DNA of 64,000 bases from Solimonas terrae (GCF_011067135.1 NZ_JAAMOW010000003.1:427350-491349), one strand, 5' to 3'. Positions 34,843 to 44,459 are shown, counted from the stretch's first letter. A program made the numbers and translations. The notes: generated from the letters alone by a model not told the origin.

Positions 34843-35946
34843 ATGCCGCAGCACGCTCCGCGCAAGATCATTCACGTCGACATGGACGCGTTCTACGCGT
34901 CGGTCGAGCAGCGCGATGACCCGGCCCTGCGCGGCCGGCCGGTGGTCGTCGCCTGGCGCGGCACACGCTCGGTGGTCTGCGCAGCTTCCTACGAGGCGCG
35001 CGTGTTCGGCGTGCGTTCAGCGATGCCGGCCGTGCGTGCCGAACGCCTGTGCCCCGAAGCGGTGTTCGTGCCGCCGGACTTCACGCGTTATCGCGCCGTG
35101 TCGCGCGCGGTGCGCGAAATCTTCCTCTCGCATACCGATCTGGTCGAACCGCTGTCGCTGGACGAAGCCTATCTCGACGTCAGCGAGAACAAGCAGGCGC
35201 TGGCCTCGGCGACCGAAGTGGCGCAGCGCATCCGCAGCCAGATACGCGAGCAACTGCAGTTGACCGCATCGGCCGGCGTCGCACCCAACAAGTTTCTCGC
35301 CAAGATCGCATCGGACTGGAACAAGCCCGACGGCCTGTTCGTGATCCGCCCCAGAGACGTGCTCGCGTTTCTGGCGCCGCTGCCGGTCGGGCGGCTGCCG
35401 GGGGTCGGCAAGGTGATGGGCGAGCGTCTCGCCGGGCTCGGCATCGACACGGTCGGCCAATTGCGGGCATTTTCGGTGCTGGAGCTGGAGACGCGCTTCG
35501 GCCGCTACGGGCGCCGTCTCGCCGAACTGGCGCAGGGTATCGACGAGCATCGCGTGCAGGCGGATCGGCCGACGCAATCGGTGTCGGCCGAGGACACGTT
35601 CGCCGACGATCTGCCGTTGTCGGCGCTGGCCCCTCACATCGAGCGGCTGGCCGCCAAGACCTGGGCCGCGTCGCGCCGGACGGAACGCGTGCCGCGCACC
35701 GTCGTGCTGAAGTTGAAGACGCGCGACTTCCGCATCCTGACGCGCAGCCTGACGCCGGCACAGCCGCCGGCCTCCGAGGCGGAACTGGCCGCGATGGCGA
35801 TCTCGCTGTGCGCGCGCGTGGAGGATGAGCACGAGGCCGGCGCACCGCCGACGCTGTATCGCCTGGTCGGCGTCGGACTCGCGAATTTCCACGAGGCCGA
35901 TGATCCGCGTCTGCAGCCGGATCTGTTCGCGGGCCTGACGGCATGA
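34843..35946 (+). CDS. dinB: DNA polymerase IV (Y-family)
   Basis: Pol IV is a translesion polymerase for bulky and alkylated lesions. The 367-residue protein shows the catalytic HVDMDAFYASVEQRD (Asp near residue 13), SLDEAYLD (second metal site), the steric and finger motifs SAGVAPNKFLAKIASDWNKPDG and a little-finger domain, and ends in a clamp-binding-like QPDLF. It stands alone. No LexA box was identified by eye. Confidence 0.96.
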   Translation: MPQHAPRKIIHVDMDAFYASVEQRDDPALRGRPVVVAWRGTRSVVCAASYEARVFGVRSAMPAVRAERLCPEAVFVPPDFTRYRAVSRAVREIFLSHTDLVEPLSLDEAYLDVSENKQALASATEVAQRIRSQIREQLQLTASAGVAPNKFLAKIASDWNKPDGLFVIRPRDVLAFLAPLPVGRLPGVGKVMGERLAGLGIDTVGQLRAFSVLELETRFGRYGRRLAELAQGIDEHRVQADRPTQSVSAEDTFADDLPLSALAPHIERLAAKTWAASRRTERVPRTVVLKLKTRDFRILTRSLTPAQPPASEAELAAMAISLCARVEDEHEAGAPPTLYRLVGVGLANFHEADDPRLQPDLFAGLTA

Positions 35947-36001
35947 CTCGTGCGGGTCTGTTCGGGCGCCAGCAAGCTGCGCCTGCTATTTTTCCTGCCG
36001 C

Positions 36002-36997
36002 ATGAAACCTGAACACAAACCGCCGGTCGTCGGCCTGGCCCTGGGCAGCGGCTCGGCGCGCGGCTGGTCGCACATCGGCATCATTCTCGAACTCGAAGCA
36101 CTCGGCGTGCGACCGCAGGTGATCGCCGGCACCTCGGTCGGTGCTCTGGTCGGCGGTGTCTATGTCGCCGGCCAGCTGCGGGAATTCGCCGACTGGGTCT
36201 GCAAGCTGACCGTGCGCGACGTCTTCGGCCTCATGGATCTCACCCTGACCGGCGGCTTCGTCAAGGGCGAGCGCCTGTTCGGGTTCTTCAACGAGCACCA
36301 TCGCAACCCCAACATCGAGGAGCTTGAACAGCGCTTCGTGTCGGTGGCCACCGAAATGCAGAGCGGCCGCGAAATCTGGATCACGAGCGGCCCGGTCTGG
36401 GCGGCGGCGCGCGCCTCCTGCGCGATGCCCGGCCTGTTCACGCCGGTCAAGCACGAGGACCGCTGGATGCTCGACGGCGGACTCGTCAATCCGGTGCCGG
36501 TGTCGGCCTGTCGCGCGCTCGGTGCCGATGTCGTGATCGCCGTCAATCTCAATGCGCAGCTGGTCGGCAGCCACATGTCGAGCGCCAGCCGCGCCGAGGC
36601 GCAACGTGAAGCCGACGCCGAGGAAAAGCAGGGTGGCGACGGCAAGAACCGCAGCTTCTGGAACAAGGTCGTCAACTACCTGCAGAGCAGCAACAGCGAC
36701 ACGCCGAGCTTCTTCGATTCGGTGGCGTCAAGCGTCAACATCATGCAGGACCGTCTGACGCGCTCGCGCATGGCCGGCGATCCCCCGGAGATCACGCTGA
36801 TTCCGCGGCTCGACGATTTCGCGCTGATGGACTTCCATCGCGCCGGCGAGGCGATCGAGGAAGGACGGCGGCTGGTGCGCGCGCACGAAAGCGAGATTCG
36901 CGCCTGGACCGGCGTGCCGGCCGGAACCGATGCGCGGACCGTGCAGGAGCGGCAACTCGAAGTGCTCGCCGCGGAAGGCGACGAGCCGGACGCCTGA
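36002..36997 (+). CDS. Patatin-like phospholipase (RssA-type)
   Basis: This 331-residue protein has the glycine-rich oxyanion motif LGSGSARGWSHIG (about 14-26), the nucleophile GTSVG (about 43-47) and the catalytic Asp in MLDGGLVNPVP. An insert around 195-230 (KQGGDGKNRSFWNK) is lysine-rich. Family members hydrolyse phospholipids or act in protein turnover regulation. It has no signal peptide. Confidence 0.88.
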   Translation: MKPEHKPPVVGLALGSGSARGWSHIGIILELEALGVRPQVIAGTSVGALVGGVYVAGQLREFADWVCKLTVRDVFGLMDLTLTGGFVKGERLFGFFNEHHRNPNIEELEQRFVSVATEMQSGREIWITSGPVWAAARASCAMPGLFTPVKHEDRWMLDGGLVNPVPVSACRALGADVVIAVNLNAQLVGSHMSSASRAEAQREADAEEKQGGDGKNRSFWNKVVNYLQSSNSDTPSFFDSVASSVNIMQDRLTRSRMAGDPPEITLIPRLDDFALMDFHRAGEAIEEGRRLVRAHESEIRAWTGVPAGTDARTVQERQLEVLAAEGDEPDA

Positions 36998-37006
36998 GCG
37001 GGGCGA

Positions 37007-37783
37007 TCAGCGCGCCTCGCCCATCAACGACAGCATGTCGAACAGCGAGATGATGCGATAGCCCGGCGGATCGTCGAAATTCGCGACCGGTAACGCGGCA
37101 TGCGAGATCGACTGCAGCTGTCCGCTGCCGGCGTAGGCCTGTCCGCCGTAGCTGCCGGCGTAGCGGATCGGCAGGCCGGGCACTTCAGCCACGCGCAGCC
37201 AGGGCCCGCCGGTGTCGCGCAACAGGCCGAGTGCGGTCTGCAGCGTGCGCGTGTCGCCGGGCGCCAGTTTCAGATCGCCGTACGCGGCCGCACAGACTTC
37301 GCGACGGTCGCCGGTATCCGATTGCTGCCGGTAGATCGTGCACGGATAACCGGCGACCTGGTCATGCCGATCGGTCGCCGCGTAGGGAATCACCTCGTCG
37401 CGTTGCGACTGGCGCAGCAGCGATTCGGCCTGCGTGCGTTGCGCGTCCGGCAGGTTTTCGAGCGCGAGCTGCAGCAGCGGCTGGCTCGCCGGATCGGCGG
37501 CCTGCGTGATGCTGCGCACCAGGGTCTGCACCTGTTCGATGCTGCTGCTGCTCGTCGCGCGCGCGGCCGGATCGATCTGTGTCAGCGTCCGCGTGCGCAG
37601 GTCGAGCACGACGTAGGAACCGCCGACCGCGCCAGCGGCATCGACGCGCAGGCGATCGCCGGCCACGCTGATCCGTGACTGCCAGGCACCGCTGGCCGGG
37701 TCGACGAAGTTCAGGCTCGCATCCGCCTGCACAGCGCCGCTGAGCGCCGCGAGCACCAGCGCCGTCAGGGTTTTCTTGATCAT
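37007..37783 (-). CDS. Exported protein of unknown function
   Basis: A 258-residue secreted protein (signal peptide MIKKTLTALVLAALSGAVQA). The mature part has a beta-rich ISVAGDRLRVDAAGAVGGSYVVLDLRTRTLTQ segment like DUF4412-type proteins and two cysteines (YPCTIY, REVCAA). It lies 47 bp downstream of the OPT transporter gene in the same direction, so they may be co-expressed. No function can be assigned. Confidence 0.65.
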   Translation of the reverse strand: MIKKTLTALVLAALSGAVQADASLNFVDPASGAWQSRISVAGDRLRVDAAGAVGGSYVVLDLRTRTLTQIDPAARATSSSSIEQVQTLVRSITQAADPASQPLLQLALENLPDAQRTQAESLLRQSQRDEVIPYAATDRHDQVAGYPCTIYRQQSDTGDRREVCAAAYGDLKLAPGDTRTLQTALGLLRDTGGPWLRVAEVPGLPIRYAGSYGGQAYAGSGQLQSISHAALPVANFDDPPGYRIISLFDMLSLMGEAR

Positions 37784-37830
37784 CGGCGCAGTCTGCGGCT
37801 GCGGCCCGCACCGCCGCTGAACGAGCGTGC

Positions 37831-39765
37831 TCAACCCTGCGCTTTGGCCCCGCTGCGGTACAGCAGCCAGGCGACGACGGCGAGCACGATCAGGCCGACG
37901 AACTGGCCGAACTGGAAGGTGTCGGGCAGGGCGAGCACGTCGGCACGTCCGGAGACGACGATCGGAATCGCGATGATGATACCGGTCAGCGCCTCGCCGG
38001 TGATCAGGCCGGCCGAGAACAGCGTGCCCGGCTGGTGGATGCGGTCGCGAGCCTCTTCGCTCACTGCATCCGGATGCTTGCGCGCGACCAGATGATTGAG
38101 CAGGCCGCCGAGGAAGATCGGCACCATCAGTTCCAGCGGCAGGTAGATGCCGATCGCCGCGCCGAGCACCGGCACGCGAAAACTCGATCCGCGTTTCTTC
38201 AGCCACTCGTCGAGCGCGATCGTCAGCGCGCCGATCACCGCGCCGAGTTCGATCATCGTCCACGGCAGATGGCCGCCGAACATGCCCTTGGCGACCGAGG
38301 CCATCAGATTGGCCTGCGGTGCGGCCAGCGCATTCGGATGTTCCGGCGTCGGTGCGCCGATGCCGTAGGCGGCGGCCAGCAGGTTGAGCACCGGCGCCAT
38401 CACCAGCGCGCAGGAAAATGCGCCGATGCACAGCATCAGCTGCTGCTTCCACGGCGTGGCGCCGACCAGATAACCGGCCTTGAGATCCTGCAGGTTGTCG
38501 CCGCCGACCGCCGCCGCGCAGCAGACCACGGCGCCGATCATGATCGCGGCGACCGCACCGATCGGCGAATCGCGACCGAGCAGCACGATTAGCACCATCG
38601 ACGCGAACAGGATGGTCGCGATCGTGATGCCGGACACCGGATTGTTCGACGAGCCGACCAGGCCGGCCAGGTAGCCGGACACCGACACGAACAGGAAGCC
38701 GGCGACGATCATGATCAGCGTCATCGGAATGCTGACCAGCCAGTTGGCGACGATCGCCTGGTACAGCAGGGCGAGCGGGATCGTGAACACCACCAGCGCG
38801 ATCAGCATCCACTTCATCGGCAGGTCGCGATCGACTTCCGCGATCGCGGCAGCGCCGACGTTCTTGCGTGCGGCGGCGAGACCGCTCTTGATGCCGGACG
38901 CCAGCGACTTGCGCAGCGAGAACAGCGTCCAGATGCCGCCGATCAGCATTGCGCCGACGCCGAGATAGCGGATCTTGGCGTTCCAGATCGCATAGCCGAT
39001 GTCGGCAGCGCCGGCGCCGGCGATCTTCGCCGCCAGTTCCGGATCGGAATTCAGGAAGTACGCGTGGTAGATCGGGATCGCGATGTTCCACGACAGGATG
39101 CTGCCGGCGACAACGACGATGCCGACGTTGAGGCCGACGATGTAACCGACGCCGAGCAGGGCCGGCGACAGGTTGGTGCCCATGAACGCGAAGTAGCGGC
39201 CGAAGAAGGTCGAGCCGATCGCCGCGTCCGGGATCAGCTTCAGGCCGCTGGCCGCTGCCAGCTTGATCAGCGAGCCGACCACGCCGGCGAACGCGAGGGT
39301 CTTGACGCCGCCTCCGGGATTTTCGCCGGCCTTGAGCACTTCGGCGGCGGCCTTGCCTTCCGGAAATGCCAGCGGGTCCTCGACGATCATCGTGCGCCGC
39401 AACGGCACCGAGAACAGCACGCCGAGCAGGCCGCCGAGGCCGGCGATCGCGAGCACCCAGGAATACTTGAAGTCGTGCCAGTAGCCGAGAATGATCAGTG
39501 CCGGGATCGTGAAGATCACGCCGGCGGCGATCGACGAGCCGGCCGAGGCACCGGTCTGCACGATGTTGTTCTCGAGGATGGACCCGCCGCCGAGCACGCG
39601 CAGCACCGCCATCGACACGACCGCCGCCGGAATCGCGGTGGCGATCGTCAGGCCCGCAAACAGGCCGAGATAGGCATTGGCGGCGGCGAGGATCATCGCC
39701 AGCAGCATCGACAGAATGATGGCGCGCAGCGACAGCTGCGGGACGGCCGGCGCGGATGCGCTCAT
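37831..39765 (-). CDS. OPT-family oligopeptide transporter
   Basis: A 644-residue polytopic protein (about 15-16 helices) of the OPT superfamily, which takes up oligopeptides or metal-chelate compounds with protons. Recognisable segments are the family-typical NAYLGLFAGLTIATAIPAAV, SILENNIVQTGASAGSS, DPLAFPEGKAAAEVLKAGE and GDNLQDLKAGYLVGATPWKQ. The start at the ATG at 39765 (MSASAPAVPQL) has GGGA upstream. The reading frame extends far beyond this upstream, but the extra part shows no coding features. Confidence 0.92.
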   Translation of the reverse strand: MSASAPAVPQLSLRAIILSMLLAMILAAANAYLGLFAGLTIATAIPAAVVSMAVLRVLGGGSILENNIVQTGASAGSSIAAGVIFTIPALIILGYWHDFKYSWVLAIAGLGGLLGVLFSVPLRRTMIVEDPLAFPEGKAAAEVLKAGENPGGGVKTLAFAGVVGSLIKLAAASGLKLIPDAAIGSTFFGRYFAFMGTNLSPALLGVGYIVGLNVGIVVVAGSILSWNIAIPIYHAYFLNSDPELAAKIAGAGAADIGYAIWNAKIRYLGVGAMLIGGIWTLFSLRKSLASGIKSGLAAARKNVGAAAIAEVDRDLPMKWMLIALVVFTIPLALLYQAIVANWLVSIPMTLIMIVAGFLFVSVSGYLAGLVGSSNNPVSGITIATILFASMVLIVLLGRDSPIGAVAAIMIGAVVCCAAAVGGDNLQDLKAGYLVGATPWKQQLMLCIGAFSCALVMAPVLNLLAAAYGIGAPTPEHPNALAAPQANLMASVAKGMFGGHLPWTMIELGAVIGALTIALDEWLKKRGSSFRVPVLGAAIGIYLPLELMVPIFLGGLLNHLVARKHPDAVSEEARDRIHQPGTLFSAGLITGEALTGIIIAIPIVVSGRADVLALPDTFQFGQFVGLIVLAVVAWLLYRSGAKAQG

Positions 39766-39910
39766 GGTGGGGGCTCCCTGTTTTTTTGCGGCCTTGCGGG
39801 CCGTGGACCGGCAGATTGTGGCACGGCCGATCGCGACATTGAGTCGTGCTGGGGGATTTCCCGCCCCGCCGCGCGGGCCGCCGGAGCGATGCGCGCGCAG
39901 GTCGCGGTGC

Positions 39911-40402
39911 CTAGGGTTTTGCCTCGAGATCGCAGGCACGCACGTCGGTGCCCTGGTCGAAGATGATTTTCCAGACGCCAGGTGCGTCGCGCCGCCAGAT
40001 CGAACTGAAGCCGGACACCAGCTTGCCGGACGGGTCGTACACCGGGCCGCGGCTGATCGCCAGCGTGCCGGCGTCGTTGACCTCGACCAGCGACGGCGCC
40101 CACGAAAACGGCGCCTGCGGCGTGGCGTACAGCTTCTGCCAGGCCGCGGCGATCGCCGCCTTGCCGCGCAGCGCACCGGCTCCGTTGATGAAGATCGCGT
40201 CGTCGGCCACGAAGCGCGCGAAAGCCGCGTGATCGCGATCGGCCATGGTCTGCGCGAATGCCCGCTCGGTGGCCACGACTTCGGCCCGCAGGTCGGGACT
40301 CGCTGTCGCGTCGGCGCGCGCCAGCGGTGCGGCGAGCAGCAGCATTGCCGGGAGGGCCAGATGGCGCAGCAGCGATGTGCGGCAAATCAGGGTCTTGAAC
40401 AT
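39911..40402 (-). CDS. DUF4440/NTF2-like secreted protein
   Basis: This 163-residue protein has a signal peptide (ends APLARA) and an NTF2-like domain (about 40-155): VVATERAFAQTMADRDHAAFARFVADDAIFING, then SSIWRRDAPGVWKIIFDQGT. This is the DUF4440/SnoaL-like fold, used as an enzyme or binding scaffold. The ligand is unknown. It lies upstream of the OPT gene in the same direction, 145 bp apart. Confidence 0.78.
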   Translation of the reverse strand: MFKTLICRTSLLRHLALPAMLLLAAPLARADATASPDLRAEVVATERAFAQTMADRDHAAFARFVADDAIFINGAGALRGKAAIAAAWQKLYATPQAPFSWAPSLVEVNDAGTLAISRGPVYDPSGKLVSGFSSIWRRDAPGVWKIIFDQGTDVRACDLEAKP

Positions 40403-40529
40403 GGGATCTCGCAAGCTTGGAAAATGGCCGCCTGCCTTCGTTCGATCGGCATGTCGGGTTCGAGTCTGGCGCCCGAAATGGGTGACGGCCTTCAGAGTGG
40501 TACTTGATGCCGGTGGGCGGCGTGACACT

Positions 40530-40817
40530 TCAATGCACCACTTCCCAGCCGGACGGGTTCCAACGGAGCAGCAAATCGGACAAACGATTCGGTGCGCGGG
40601 CCATGATGTTCGTTACGAGCGTACGTAGCGCATCGATGGCAGCCGGTGAGTCTTCCCCGATATAAAAAACAGCGTCTGTCGTCGGCGCCGCAACAATCAG
40701 CTTTCCACCTTGTCTCTCGGCGAGCGGTGCCCACATGTCAACGAAGGCAAACCGGCTCCGTCGAGTTGGATGCACTGTGTTGTTCGGTGTCACCCGCGAT
40801 GCGGACCGCTGTGCCAA
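40530..40817 (-). pseudogene. Fragment resembling the C-terminal part of a DUF1444-like protein
   Basis: The open frame encodes MWAPLAERQGGKLIVAAPTTDAVFYIG... ending in RWNPSGWEVVH. This looks like the C-terminal 65-70 residues of a DUF1444-family protein, which is usually about 250 residues. The preceding stretch (TPNNTVHPTRRSRFAF) looks like non-coding repeat or recombination-scar sequence translated by chance. The likely reading is a truncated remnant; a short functional gene is less likely. Confidence 0.5.
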
Positions 40818-40867
40818 TCAGCGCACTGCTCTCAGCAACGGGTTGGGCGCTTCTTGCTGAACTTCAG

Positions 40868-41119
40868 CTAGTTGCCGTCATTGCCATCATCAAGCTGCCG
40901 AATCTGATTCGCGACGGCGTCGGTGGCTGGCTGCACCCAAGTTCCTTCGCCAGCGCTCTGTACAAGATCGGCCCCTTGCTGGGTAAGCGAGCGATTGTCA
41001 TCCGAACTGCCGCCGCTGCCCGAACTGCCGTTGCCTGCGGAGTCATCAGCGAAGGTCGGCATAGCGAAGCCAGCCAAAACAACGGAGACCAGCAGCAGGT
41101 TCTTTCCGACGATTGCCAT
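40868..41119 (-). CDS. Small secreted Gly/Ser-rich protein
   Basis: This 83-residue protein has a clear signal peptide (KNLLLVSVVLAGFAMPTFA) and a Gly/Ser/Asp-rich mature part. AGGA lies 8 bases before the ATG at 41119. The family is unknown. Base composition around it (40.5-41.3 kb) is less GC-rich than its neighbours, which together with the adjacent gene fragment suggests a small acquired or decayed patch. Confidence 0.62.
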   Translation of the reverse strand: MAIVGKNLLLVSVVLAGFAMPTFADDSAGNGSSGSGGSSDDNRSLTQQGADLVQSAGEGTWVQPATDAVANQIRQLDDGNDGN

Positions 41120-41289
41120 TTCGATTTCCTCATTTCTTGCAACGGGTGGAGTGCCGACGCTACTTATTGGTTCTTCGGAAATTTGATGACGAAATAGTGA
41201 ACCGTTTTTAAGAAAGATGCCATTCGAGCGGCGACGAAGCCGAATGTAAGTCGGACCTGCAGTCTGGAGTTGGAGACCCCCGATTCGGC

Positions 41290-41673
41290 TCAGCCGGCCG
41301 CGATGTCGCGGCGTCTGCTGCTCCACCAGATGCCGAGCAGCAGCAGCGGCTGCAGCATCAGGCGCACGGTGATGAAGGTCGGATGGAACTGCGGGAACAG
41401 GTCCCGGTGCAGCCACATGTTCAGGTTGGCGGGGGTGACGCAGATCGTCAGCACGATCAGGCCGATGCCCGCGGCTTGCCGCGTCCTGGCGAACAGCAGG
41501 CCGATCGCGCCGAGCATTTCGAAGGTGCCGCTGATCGCGACCGCGGCTCGCGGAAACGGAATGTACGGCGGCACCAGCCCGGCGAAGAAGCTCGCATCGA
41601 CGAAGTGGCCGATGCTGCCGAAGAAGAACCAGCCGAACACCAGTGCGAGAACGATACGGCGAACCACGGACAT
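41290..41673 (-). CDS. DoxX-like membrane protein
   Basis: A 127-residue protein with four hydrophobic segments, matching the DoxX/DUF4267 type: GHFVDASFFAGLVPPYIPFP, GTFEMLGAIGLLF and NLNMWLHRDLFPQF. The biochemical role is unclear. It starts 3 bp after the stop of the SDR gene and is probably co-transcribed with it. Confidence 0.8.
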   Translation of the reverse strand: MSVVRRIVLALVFGWFFFGSIGHFVDASFFAGLVPPYIPFPRAAVAISGTFEMLGAIGLLFARTRQAAGIGLIVLTICVTPANLNMWLHRDLFPQFHPTFITVRLMLQPLLLLGIWWSSRRRDIAAG

Positions 41674-41676
41674 CGC

Positions 41677-42597
41677 TTACTCCGACGAAGTGGCGTCCAG
41701 ATACTGTACGCCGGTCTGCAACTGCGACCACTGCCAGAGCTGCGCGCCGATTGCCGGATCGTGGGTGACATCGCTGGCGCTGACCGGCCGCGGTGGTCCG
41801 CCGAGCTCCTTGAAGCCGGACGGGCCGATGTAGTCGCCACCGCGAATCCCCGGTGCGGTCGCCGCGTACAGCGCCGGCAGGGCGCCGATCGCCGGCTTCT
41901 GCGCGAACAGTCGCGTCGCCAGGCGCATGAAGACATTGCCGATGTCGTCGTTGGTCGCGGTATAGCCCGGATGGGCGGCGACCGACAGGATCGGCAGGTC
42001 GGCGCGGCGCAGGCGACGGTCGAGCTCGAAGGTGAAACTCAGTGCCGCGATCTTGCTCGCGCCGTAGGCGTCCATTTCCTTGTAGGGCCGCCGGGTGTAG
42101 TGGCTGTCGTCGAGATCGAGCCCGCTGCTCATGCGGTGCGCGAGGCTGCCGGTGCTGACCACGCGGGCCTGCGGTGCGGCGCGCAGCACATCGAGCAGCA
42201 GGCCGGTCAGTGCGAACGGCCCGAGATGATTGGTGCCGATGTGCATCTCGAAGCCGTCGCGCGTCAGAGCCTGCGGCACCATGATCGCCGCCGCGTTGTG
42301 AACGAGGATGTCGAGCCGTGCGTGCGCGCTCTTGAAACGGTCGGCGAACGCGCGGATCGATGCCAGATCGGCGAGATCGACGGTCATCGCCGTGAGGTCC
42401 GCCTGCGGCGCGACGCGGCGGATGTCGGCGACCGTCGCGTCCATGCGTTCCGCGTTGCGGCCGGCCGCGACCACGCGCGCGCCGGCACCGGCCATCGCCG
42501 TCGCGATCTCGCGGCCGAGACCACGATTGGCGCCGGTGACGAGCGCGGTTTTGCCGGCCAGCGACGGCATGTCGGCAAGCGACCAGGACTTTGACAT
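41677..42597 (-). CDS. Short-chain dehydrogenase/reductase
   Basis: This 306-residue SDR has the cofactor motif TGANRGLG (about 21-28), an R in AAGRN that favours NADP, the HNAA motif, catalytic Ser in VSTGSLAH and YGASK (Tyr-Lys). It resembles the retinol-dehydrogenase-like/WWOX-type group of bacterial SDRs. The substrate is unknown. The start is MSKSWS; an ATG three codons upstream is also possible. Confidence 0.86.
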   Translation of the reverse strand: MSKSWSLADMPSLAGKTALVTGANRGLGREIATAMAGAGARVVAAGRNAERMDATVADIRRVAPQADLTAMTVDLADLASIRAFADRFKSAHARLDILVHNAAAIMVPQALTRDGFEMHIGTNHLGPFALTGLLLDVLRAAPQARVVSTGSLAHRMSSGLDLDDSHYTRRPYKEMDAYGASKIAALSFTFELDRRLRRADLPILSVAAHPGYTATNDDIGNVFMRLATRLFAQKPAIGALPALYAATAPGIRGGDYIGPSGFKELGGPPRPVSASDVTHDPAIGAQLWQWSQLQTGVQYLDATSSE

Positions 42598-42775
42598 GGG
42601 CACCATCCTCGGCAGCGCGGCTTGCGCTGCCCGCATCCTGCGCGGCCGGCGGCGCGGCTGCCTACTGCGAACGGGTGGCGGACAAAGTTCAGGACCGATT
42701 CAGTGCCAGGCCGGCACCGTCGTTGCGCGACATGCACGGATGCATGCGTGAAAGCGAGAGTCCAAGGAGGACGTC

Positions 42776-43384
42776 ATGTACAAGTGGAAACTCATGTGGC
42801 CGCTGATCGCCGTCGGCGGCGTGATGGTCGTGCCGATGCCGGCATTCGCCCAGCAGACGCCGCATCAGGAACCCGGGGTGTTCATCGGCGGCGGCGCGAT
42901 CTACACGCGGCTCGACAACAATTTCAGCGGCCAGAATTTCAATGCCGACGACTTCGACGACGACCGCGTGTCGTGGAAGGCGTTCGCGGGCTTCCGCCTG
43001 AATCCGGTCATTTCGCTGGAGGGTCAGTACATCGATTTCGGCAAGGCCGAGAACAGCACTGCGCGCGTCGAGGCCGATGGCTGGACCGCGGCACTGGTGG
43101 CCGACATTCCGCTGCCTTACATCCAGCCGTACGCGAAGGCGGGCGCCCTGTTCTGGAATACCGACGCGCATCTGCGTGGCGCGCTGTCCAACACCAGCCG
43201 TGTCAGCAGTGACGGCACCGACTTCTTCTGGGGTGTCGGTGCGCGTGCCGACCTCAGCGACAACGTCGATCTGCGTCTCGAGTACGAACGCTTCCGGCTC
43301 AACGGCGATGCCGGAAACGGCGACGACTACAGCGTCGACACCCACATCGACGCCGTGTCGGTCAATCTGCAGTACACCTTCTGA
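42776..43384 (+). CDS. Outer-membrane beta-barrel protein (OmpA/OmpW-like, 8-strand)
   Basis: This 202-residue protein has a signal peptide (ends PAFAQ) and an eight-stranded-barrel pattern: GVFIGGGAIYTRLDNNF, VSWKAFAGFRLNPVISLEGQY, DLRLEYERFRL, ending with the C-terminal aromatic VNLQYTF. AAGGAGG lies 6 bases before the ATG. It is probably a small outer-membrane porin or structural barrel, divergent from the SDR gene. Confidence 0.85.
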   Translation: MYKWKLMWPLIAVGGVMVVPMPAFAQQTPHQEPGVFIGGGAIYTRLDNNFSGQNFNADDFDDDRVSWKAFAGFRLNPVISLEGQYIDFGKAENSTARVEADGWTAALVADIPLPYIQPYAKAGALFWNTDAHLRGALSNTSRVSSDGTDFFWGVGARADLSDNVDLRLEYERFRLNGDAGNGDDYSVDTHIDAVSVNLQYTF

Positions 43385-43436
43385 CAACCCCTGCAGGCGG
43401 CCGGCTCGCGTCGGCTGCCTGCAGCGCGGATGGATC

Positions 43437-43979
43437 TCAGCGATGGTTCTGCCGCTGCGGCACGATGTTGAGCTTGCCCGGGTCGTAGCCCATTCGCGCG
43501 ATGCGCATCCTGGCGGCTTCGAGGTCGGCGTCCGATACGCTCGGCGTGCGTGACAGGTACCAGACGTAGTCGCGCTTGTTGCGCGCAACGATCACCTGCG
43601 AGTAGTCGTCGGCCAGCCAGGCGATCAGATACTCGGCCTTGAACGGCCAGATGAACTGCACGCCCCATTCGGCGTTGCTCTGCCGGTCGACGACATAGGC
43701 CGTCGAATGCAGCGTCCTGAGCGGCGCGTCCGGACGCTTCTCGTGATAGGTGAACGTGGTCGGAATCTCCGGCGTCTCGCCGCCGGTCTTCAGATCGTAA
43801 TGCTCGATCGAATCGACGGCGCCTTTCTCGATCCACGGCGGAATGTTGGCGATCACGTACCAGTCGCCGACGTAGCGCTGCAGATCGACGTGCGCCACCG
43901 TGGCGATCGGCGGCTGTGTCGTCGTCGCGCAGCCGGCAAGCGCGACCGATATCAGCAACAGCAGAGAACGCACATGCAT
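43437..43979 (-). CDS. blc: Outer-membrane lipocalin (Blc-like)
   Basis: This 180-residue lipoprotein has lipobox LAGC (Cys17) and the lipocalin GxW motif VGDWYVIANIP. A WPFKAEYLIAWLADDYSQVIV strand pair is typical of Blc. Lipocalins of this kind bind fatty acids or lysophospholipids at the outer membrane. It is transcribed downstream of the cupin gene, 69 bp away. Confidence 0.88.
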   Translation of the reverse strand: MHVRSLLLLISVALAGCATTTQPPIATVAHVDLQRYVGDWYVIANIPPWIEKGAVDSIEHYDLKTGGETPEIPTTFTYHEKRPDAPLRTLHSTAYVVDRQSNAEWGVQFIWPFKAEYLIAWLADDYSQVIVARNKRDYVWYLSRTPSVSDADLEAARMRIARMGYDPGKLNIVPQRQNHR

Positions 43980-44048
43980 GAACGGATCATCCGGTCAGGG
44001 CCTGCTGGTCACTACGGCCGTGCCGGACGCATGGATGCCGGCTGCACT

Positions 44049-44459
44049 TCAGGCAGGCTGCGCTGCGTCGATATCCTCGTAGGCCGACCAGACGAAGCGC
44101 GGCGTGCACATGGCGAGAAACAGCAGGTCCTCGTCGCCGTCGTCGCGGATGCGCTGGCGCAGCCCCGGCGGAATCACCACGACATCGCCCGGAACCACGC
44201 TCGTCGGCGCAAGCTCGCCGACCTCGACGGTGCCGCGCCCGGCGACGATCAGGTAGCGCTCGGCGATTCCGTGCAGGCGATGCCAGCGCGTGGTCTCACC
44301 GGGGCTTACGCGTGCCCGGGCGATCGACAGCGCAGGGTCATTCGCATGATTCGCCAGTTCGGTGATGAAGCAGCGCTCCTCGCTGCGATACTCGACGGCC
44401 GCCGCAGCGCGATGGATGACGGGCTCGAACGACGCGAGGGTCGTCGTGTCGTCGTTCAT
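44049..44459 (-). CDS. Cupin-domain protein
   Basis: This 136-residue single-domain cupin has metal-binding motifs: TRWHRLHGIAERYLIVAGRG (H, H, E) and GDVVVIPPGLRQRIRD; the last motif lacks the usual histidine. It may be a sugar- or small-molecule-binding enzyme or sensor. Its ATG overlaps the stop of a 58-residue gene (ATGA), so the two are coupled. Confidence 0.8.
   Translation of the reverse strand: MNDDTTTLASFEPVIHRAAAAVEYRSEERCFITELANHANDPALSIARARVSPGETTRWHRLHGIAERYLIVAGRGTVEVGELAPTSVVPGDVVVIPPGLRQRIRDDGDEDLLFLAMCTPRFVWSAYEDIDAAQPA

Noticed and set aside
37007..39091. A 694-codon minus-strand frame that would fuse part of the OPT locus to the secreted protein
   Set aside because: Only the last 258 codons look like protein (with a signal peptide); the rest is an out-of-frame reading of the OPT transporter.
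40842..40848. A single GTTGGGC that could be an attC core
   Set aside because: No partner R'' with pairing arms within about 150 bp was found by eye.
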